Below are positions 38,525-42,230 of a stretch of DNA of 42,230 nucleotides, piece by piece (the stretch's first letter is position 1; the number at the start of each line of letters is the position of its first letter). This stretch comes from Microbacteriaceae bacterium (lineage in GTDB: Bacteria > Actinomycetota > Actinomycetes > Actinomycetales > Microbacteriaceae): assembly GCA_022487185.1 (NCBI GenBank), contig JAKVJE010000006.1, forward strand, positions 1-42,230, read 5' to 3'. The position numbers and the translations under genes are program-made. The notes under the pieces are model-generated. The model was not told where the DNA came from and did not search any database. It saw nothing but the letters and a program-made list of their open reading frames with translations.

Positions 38525-39325
38525 ATGACCAGTCATCCACGTACCGCCCTTGTGACCGGGGGAAGTTCCGGCATCGGGGCAGCGACCGTGCGTCTCCTGA
38601 CGCAGCGCGGCTGGAAGGTGTTCGCCGCGGCCCGCCGGGTGGAGCGCCTGGAGGCGCTCGCCGCCGAGACCGGGGCAGTGGCTGTGCAGCTCGACGTTAC
38701 CGATGCAGATTCGGTTGCCGCCTGTGCGGCCGCAGTGGCGGAGCAGGGCGGATGCGATGCGCTGGTCAACGTCGCCGGTGGCGCCATCGGGGTGGATGCG
38801 GTCGAGACTGGGTCCATCGCCGACTGGCAGGCCATGTACGACGTGAACGTGCTGGGAACCCTGCGGGTGTTTCAGGCCGTCCTGCCGCAGCTTCGGACCG
38901 CGGCCCGGAGCCGGGGGAGCGCCGATGTGCTGACGGTCACCTCGACGGCAGCGCTCGTGGCCTACGAGGGCGGTGGCGGGTACACCGCTGCGAAGCATGC
39001 CGAGCAGGACCTGATGGATACGCTCCGCCTGGAGCTCAACGGGGAGCCCATCCGGGTGCAGTCGGTTGCGCCGGGACTGGTCGCCACCGAAGAGTTCTCG
39101 CTGAACCGACTGCACGGGGATCGGGCGGCGGCCGACCGGGTCTACGAGGGGGTTCCGAGCCCGCTCACCGCAGAGGATATCGCCCGGGTGATCGGCGATC
39201 TGCTGGCCCTGCCGGACCACGTCAATATCGATCTCGCGGTGGTGCGTCCGGTGGCACAGGCCGCGCAGCATAAGCTTTTCCACGGCACGCTTCGTGCCAA
39301 GAACGATCAGGAGACCGCCCAGTGA
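38525..39325 (+). CDS. Short-chain dehydrogenase/reductase
   Basis: A 266-residue classical SDR: cofactor loop ALVTGGSSGIGAATV, acidic LDVTDADS, NVAGG for the structural NAG, VTSTAA with the catalytic Ser region, and YTAAKHAEQDL with Tyr and Lys of the active site. An Arg after the first beta strand (AARRVERLEAL) points to NADPH preference. The ATG is preceded by GAGAGGAGAA. The stop overlaps the phosphoribosyltransferase start as GTGA. The substrate is unknown. The closest common family is clan YdfG-like hydroxy-acid or serine dehydrogenases. Confidence 0.9.
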   Translation: MTSHPRTALVTGGSSGIGAATVRLLTQRGWKVFAAARRVERLEALAAETGAVAVQLDVTDADSVAACAAAVAEQGGCDALVNVAGGAIGVDAVETGSIADWQAMYDVNVLGTLRVFQAVLPQLRTAARSRGSADVLTVTSTAALVAYEGGGGYTAAKHAEQDLMDTLRLELNGEPIRVQSVAPGLVATEEFSLNRLHGDRAAADRVYEGVPSPLTAEDIARVIGDLLALPDHVNIDLAVVRPVAQAAQHKLFHGTLRAKNDQETAQ

Positions 39326-39828
39326 CTGCAGCAGACGTCGACCCCACCCATGAGCATCTGACCTGGGAGGGATTCGGCGGGGCCACCCGTGAGCTCGCCC
39401 ACTCTATCCACGACAGCGGCTTCTGCCCCGATGTGGTGGTGGCCATCGCCCGCGGCGGACTGCTGCCGGCCGGAGCAATCGCCTACGCGCTCGGGGTCAA
39501 GACCTGCGGCAGTCTCAACGTGGTGTTCTATGCGGACATCGCCCACGCGACCCCCGAGCAGCTGCCTGAGCCGGAGGTCCTGCCGCCGCTGCTCGACACG
39601 GATTCGCTCCGGGGCAAGCAGGTGTTGCTGGTGGACGATGTGGTCGACTCTGGGCGCACTATGCAGCTCGCGGTCGATCTGCTCACCCACCGGGGCGCGA
39701 CGGTGCGCTCGGTGACGATCTACACCAAGCCGACCACCACCATCCACCCGGATTACGCGTGGCGGGACACCGGCAAGTGGATCGATTTCCCCTGGTCCAC
39801 GAAGGCCCCGGTCACCGAGTCCGAATGA
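39322..39828 (+). CDS. Purine phosphoribosyltransferase-family protein
   Basis: A 168-residue type I phosphoribosyltransferase. The PRPP-binding motif [14 protein letters not shown], the aromatic/base region [14 protein letters not shown] and an early [20 protein letters not shown] place it with hypoxanthine/xanthine-guanine-type enzymes that salvage purine bases to nucleotides. GTG start, overlapping the SDR stop. The stop overlaps the ung ATG. It is small and lacks extra domains. Exact base specificity is not readable. Confidence 0.88.
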   Translation: MTAADVDPTHEHLTWEGFGGATRELAHSIHDSGFCPDVVVAIARGGLLPAGAIAYALGVKTCGSLNVVFYADIAHATPEQLPEPEVLPPLLDTDSLRGKQVLLVDDVVDSGRTMQLAVDLLTHRGATVRSVTIYTKPTTTIHPDYAWRDTGKWIDFPWSTKAPVTESE

Positions 39829-40505
39829 CCCGCCAACCGGTGGTCGACCTCGTCGACCCGGGGTGGGCCGCGGTGCTGGCCCCGCTGCAGGACCAGATCG
39901 CGGGGATCGGCGACTTCTTGCGGAACGAGATGGCCGCGGGGCGCGGATATCTGCCCGCTGGGGTCAACATTCTGCGGGCTTTCACGATCCCCTTCGATTC
40001 GATCCGGGTGCTGATCCTCGGCCAGGATCCGTACCCCACCCGGGGACATCCGGTGGGGCTGGCTTTCTCGGTGGCTCCGGAGGTGCGCCCGATCCCGAAA
40101 TCTCTGCAGAACATCTACGCCGAGCTCCACGACGACCTCGGGATCCCGGCCCCGGAATCGGGCGACCTCACCCCCTGGACCAGACACGGGGTACTGCTCC
40201 TGAACCGAGTCTTGACCGTGCAGCCGGGGCGTCCCGCCAGTCATCGAGGCAGGGGATGGGAGGCCGTGACTGAGGCCGCGGTCCGGGCCCTCGCCGCCCG
40301 TCCACAGCCTCTCGTCGCGATTCTCTGGGGGCGGGATGCGCAGTCGGCAAAGCCCTTCTTGGGCTCGACTCCCGTGATCGAGAGCCCGCATCCGTCACCA
40401 CTGTCCGCGCATCGGGGCTTCTTCGGGTCCCGGCCATTCAGTCGAGCGAATCAGCTGCTGCAGGAGCAGGGCGCGGAGCCGGTGGACTGGTCGCTCGGGG
40501 AGTGA
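39825..40505 (+). CDS. ung: Uracil-DNA glycosylase (family 1)
   Basis: A 226-residue DNA repair enzyme that removes uracil from DNA. Family 1 motifs are intact: the water-activating [29 protein letters not shown], and the DNA-intercalating [14 protein letters not shown] loop with catalytic His. The ATG overlaps the phosphoribosyltransferase stop as ATGA, placing repair and purine salvage in one operon with the SDR. A longer frame upstream lies inside the previous gene and is excluded. Confidence 0.95.
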   Translation: MTRQPVVDLVDPGWAAVLAPLQDQIAGIGDFLRNEMAAGRGYLPAGVNILRAFTIPFDSIRVLILGQDPYPTRGHPVGLAFSVAPEVRPIPKSLQNIYAELHDDLGIPAPESGDLTPWTRHGVLLLNRVLTVQPGRPASHRGRGWEAVTEAAVRALAARPQPLVAILWGRDAQSAKPFLGSTPVIESPHPSPLSAHRGFFGSRPFSRANQLLQEQGAEPVDWSLGE

Positions 40506-40515
40506 CACACCCTCG

Positions 40516-42230
40516 TTATTTGCGGCAGCGATCGATCCGATAGAGCACATTGGAGCCGGAACGGCGCATGGGTGTCATCAAGTGCTCCTCGGCCGCCCGG
40601 TGGATGGACGCGTACTGTGCCTCGGCTGGGTCTCCGCCGCCGTTGAGTGACCGGGGGGAGTCAAGCACGTACCGCACGTGCAGGCGGGTGAGCGCGGCAC
40701 ACACCGCCGGATCGGTCCCCAGCCGGTCGAGGCGTGTGGCGACCGTGATCTGATCGGGAGTCCAGGCCCCGCTGAGGTGGGGGAAGACCGGCTCCCGGTC
40801 CCCGAGCACCCACGAGAGAGATGAGCCGTTCCACGGGTCCCCGAGCACCCGCTGCCCCCGGGGAACGAGGGCCGGGAGCTGCCGCAGGAGGGCGGCCTGC
40901 TGCCCATCGACCAGCGTGGTCGAGTCCTTGGCGGGGAGCCGGTAGGTCACCCGCATCCCCTGTCCGATCGAGGGGGCGATCGTCATCCAGCTGCTGAACG
41001 CCAGGACGGCCGAGGTCCCCCAGGCTATGGCCTGGGGCCACCGGGTGCGGGCACAGAGACGGGGCAGCGTCGTGGAGACCAGGGGGACAACGAGGACCGG
41101 GAGGAGAGCGCTCAGACGGAATCGATCCTTGTACCACATGCCGGTGAGGACCTTCGCGGCGTCTGAGTTCGATCCCGCGGCCAGGACGTAGAGGGTGCCG
41201 ACCCAGAGGTATGCCCACACCAGCCAGCCGGTCGCCTGCCGGGTGACCAGCACCCATCCCGCACAGATCAGGAGCACGACGGCGAGGGGGAGGAGCGGCC
41301 AGGTGCTGAGGTTGGGCGCGCCGGTGGGGGCCGAGAGGGACACCACCTGGAGTATGGCCCCCCAGATCGTTTCGGTGGGGCGGGCCTGTACCCCGGTCAG
41401 GTGGTCGGAGATGGGACGGCGGGCGAGGTCATAGTGCACGTAGACGAAGGCGACCAGCGCACCTGCCAGGACGACTCCGCCTGCCAGGATGCCCGCGATG
41501 ATCCACAGAATGCGGCGTCTGAGCTCCGGACGGGTGCGCCAGAGCCCCCGGAGTGCTCTCCAGCCCGTCCAGATCAGCAGAGGGAGCGCCACCATCAGTG
41601 CGCTGATGAGACTGCGCGGATGCGCGCAGAAGGCCCCCAGTACCCACAGGGGTCCGGCGATCGCCAACGTGAGCCGTGGATGCGGATCCAGCTCCCGGCT
41701 CCGCCCCCATCGGGGGGTGGTCTCCCGCAGCAGGATGACGACCAGCCCCACCCCCGCCGGGATCAGGGATACCGCGAGATACATCGGGTATAGCACGCCC
41801 CAGATCAGCAGTGAGGCGGGATAGAACCCTGTGGCGGTGGCCAGCAGCAGGGCGCCCGCGGTTGTCGCGGTGCGCTGGGGCAGGGGAACGAGCATTGCCG
41901 AGAGCCACGCCACCCCGGGGATCCAGATGGCCGCGGCCACTGCCAGCGCCAGTCCGTTGAACGCGATGGTGACCGGGAGATGCGTGATCTGCACGACGGA
42001 GGCGGCGGCGGTGTGCCAGGCGGCCGGGTACATGGCGATCTGCGACATCGGCTCGGTGAGGGTGCGCAGGTGCAGCGTCGAGGCATTCCCGGTGGCCAGG
42101 ATCGACTCGGTCGCATTCAGATGAAACACATTGTCGTAGGTCTGGGAGAACTGCTCGGGGGAGTGCACCTTCGAGAAGACGAGCAGCGCGAACGCGATCA
42201 CGCTCGCAGACCAGCAGGCGGTGAGGAGGA
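40516..42230 (-). CDS. DUF6541-type large membrane protein (5' end beyond the window)
   Basis: The frame is open from the window edge to a stop at 40516, at least 571 residues, so the true start lies outside. Residues near the edge read LLTACWSASVIAFALLVF, probably a second or third helix of the protein. It has many membrane helices, with luminal stretches such as LNATESILATGNAS and LTEPMSQIAMYPAAWHT, and a soluble C-terminal domain (GDPWNGSSLSWVLGDREPVF and later) ending in LYRIDRCRK. This fits DUF6541-like actinobacterial proteins, thought to be GT-C-type glycosyltransferases of the envelope, though no reaction is proven. It is convergent with ung. Confidence 0.75.
   Translation of the reverse strand, partial: LLTACWSASVIAFALLVFSKVHSPEQFSQTYDNVFHLNATESILATGNASTLHLRTLTEPMSQIAMYPAAWHTAAASVVQITHLPVTIAFNGLALAVAAAIWIPGVAWLSAMLVPLPQRTATTAGALLLATATGFYPASLLIWGVLYPMYLAVSLIPAGVGLVVILLRETTPRWGRSRELDPHPRLTLAIAGPLWVLGAFCAHPRSLISALMVALPLLIWTGWRALRGLWRTRPELRRRILWIIAGILAGGVVLAGALVAFVYVHYDLARRPISDHLTGVQARPTETIWGAILQVVSLSAPTGAPNLSTWPLLPLAVVLLICAGWVLVTRQATGWLVWAYLWVGTLYVLAAGSNSDAAKVLTGMWYKDRFRLSALLPVLVVPLVSTTLPRLCARTRWPQAIAWGTSAVLAFSSWMTIAPSIGQGMRVTYRLPAKDSTTLVDGQQAALLRQLPALVPRGQRVLGDPWNGSSLSWVLGDREPVFPHLSGAWTPDQITVATRLDRLGTDPAVCAALTRLHVRYVLDSPRSLNGGGDPAEAQYASIHRAAEEHLMTPMRRSGSNVLYRIDRCRK

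Overview
The window is high-GC actinobacterial DNA. Evidence: a tmRNA with an Actinobacteria-style tag (ANAKRADFALAA) and no encoded CCA, many ATGA/GTGA start-stop overlaps, several probable leaderless promoters, a mycobacterial CmtR-like metal sensor, a GT87 polytopic glycosyltransferase, and LPXTG/class C sortase pili. It is most likely a Micrococcales or Actinomycetales-type organism. The species cannot be named from the sequence alone. No stretch longer than about 300 bases lacks a gene or RNA.

Layout. (1) 1-3893, minus strand: an operon of acyl-CoA ligase, ADP-ribosylglycohydrolase, PfkB sugar kinase and YbaK-type deacylase (cut by the window start). (2) 4011-6213: a flavin monooxygenase and a quinone-oxidoreductase-like MDR enzyme, convergent and overlapping. 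(3) 6365-6771: ssrA (tmRNA) and its terminator. (4) 6753-10660: a metal-resistance cassette with a truncated MerR gene, a CmtR-like repressor, a P1B metal ATPase and an MFS transporter. (5) 10783-13159: a HutD-like protein, then a TPP riboswitch driving thiM-thiE. (6) 13182-14294: an AI-2E/PerM family membrane protein. (7) 14361-21613: a pilus locus that looks less GC-rich than its surroundings. It has a LuxR/MalT-type regulator (possibly frameshifted), a tip adhesin split by an in-frame TAA, a shaft pilin and a class C sortase. (8) 21629-24849: a PucR-type regulator divergent from a taurine:pyruvate-type aminotransferase. (9) 24887-28461: a YdcF-like membrane protein, an OYE-family reductase, a small membrane protein and a dihydroorotate-dehydrogenase-family protein. 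(10) 28508-36647: a second, larger thiamine locus with two more TPP riboswitches, a ThiY-like protein without a signal peptide, a second thiM, thiD, and two complete NitT/TauT-type ABC transporters. (11) 36613-42230: an FMN reductase, a GT87 enzyme, an SDR-phosphoribosyltransferase-ung operon, and a large membrane protein running off the window end.

How it works together. Three TPP riboswitches place about eleven genes under thiamine control: two hydroxyethylthiazole kinases, ThiE, ThiD, a cytosolic ThiY-like protein and two ABC importers. No de novo pyrimidine or thiazole synthesis genes (thiC, thiG, thiS) are present here, so the visible system is salvage. One importer has a clear ThiY-like receptor, expected to bind a pyrimidine precursor. 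The other has an SsuA/TauA-like receptor of unknown ligand. My main hypothesis is that it imports the thiazole half or another thiamine-related compound. The signal-less ThiY-like protein also has no obvious known role and lacks the catalytic residues of yeast THI5.

The pilus locus and the metal cassette look like accessory modules. Both carry damaged or unusual genes: an in-frame stop, a possible frameshift, a MerR gene lacking its first helix, and a CmtR homologue with one metal ligand replaced.
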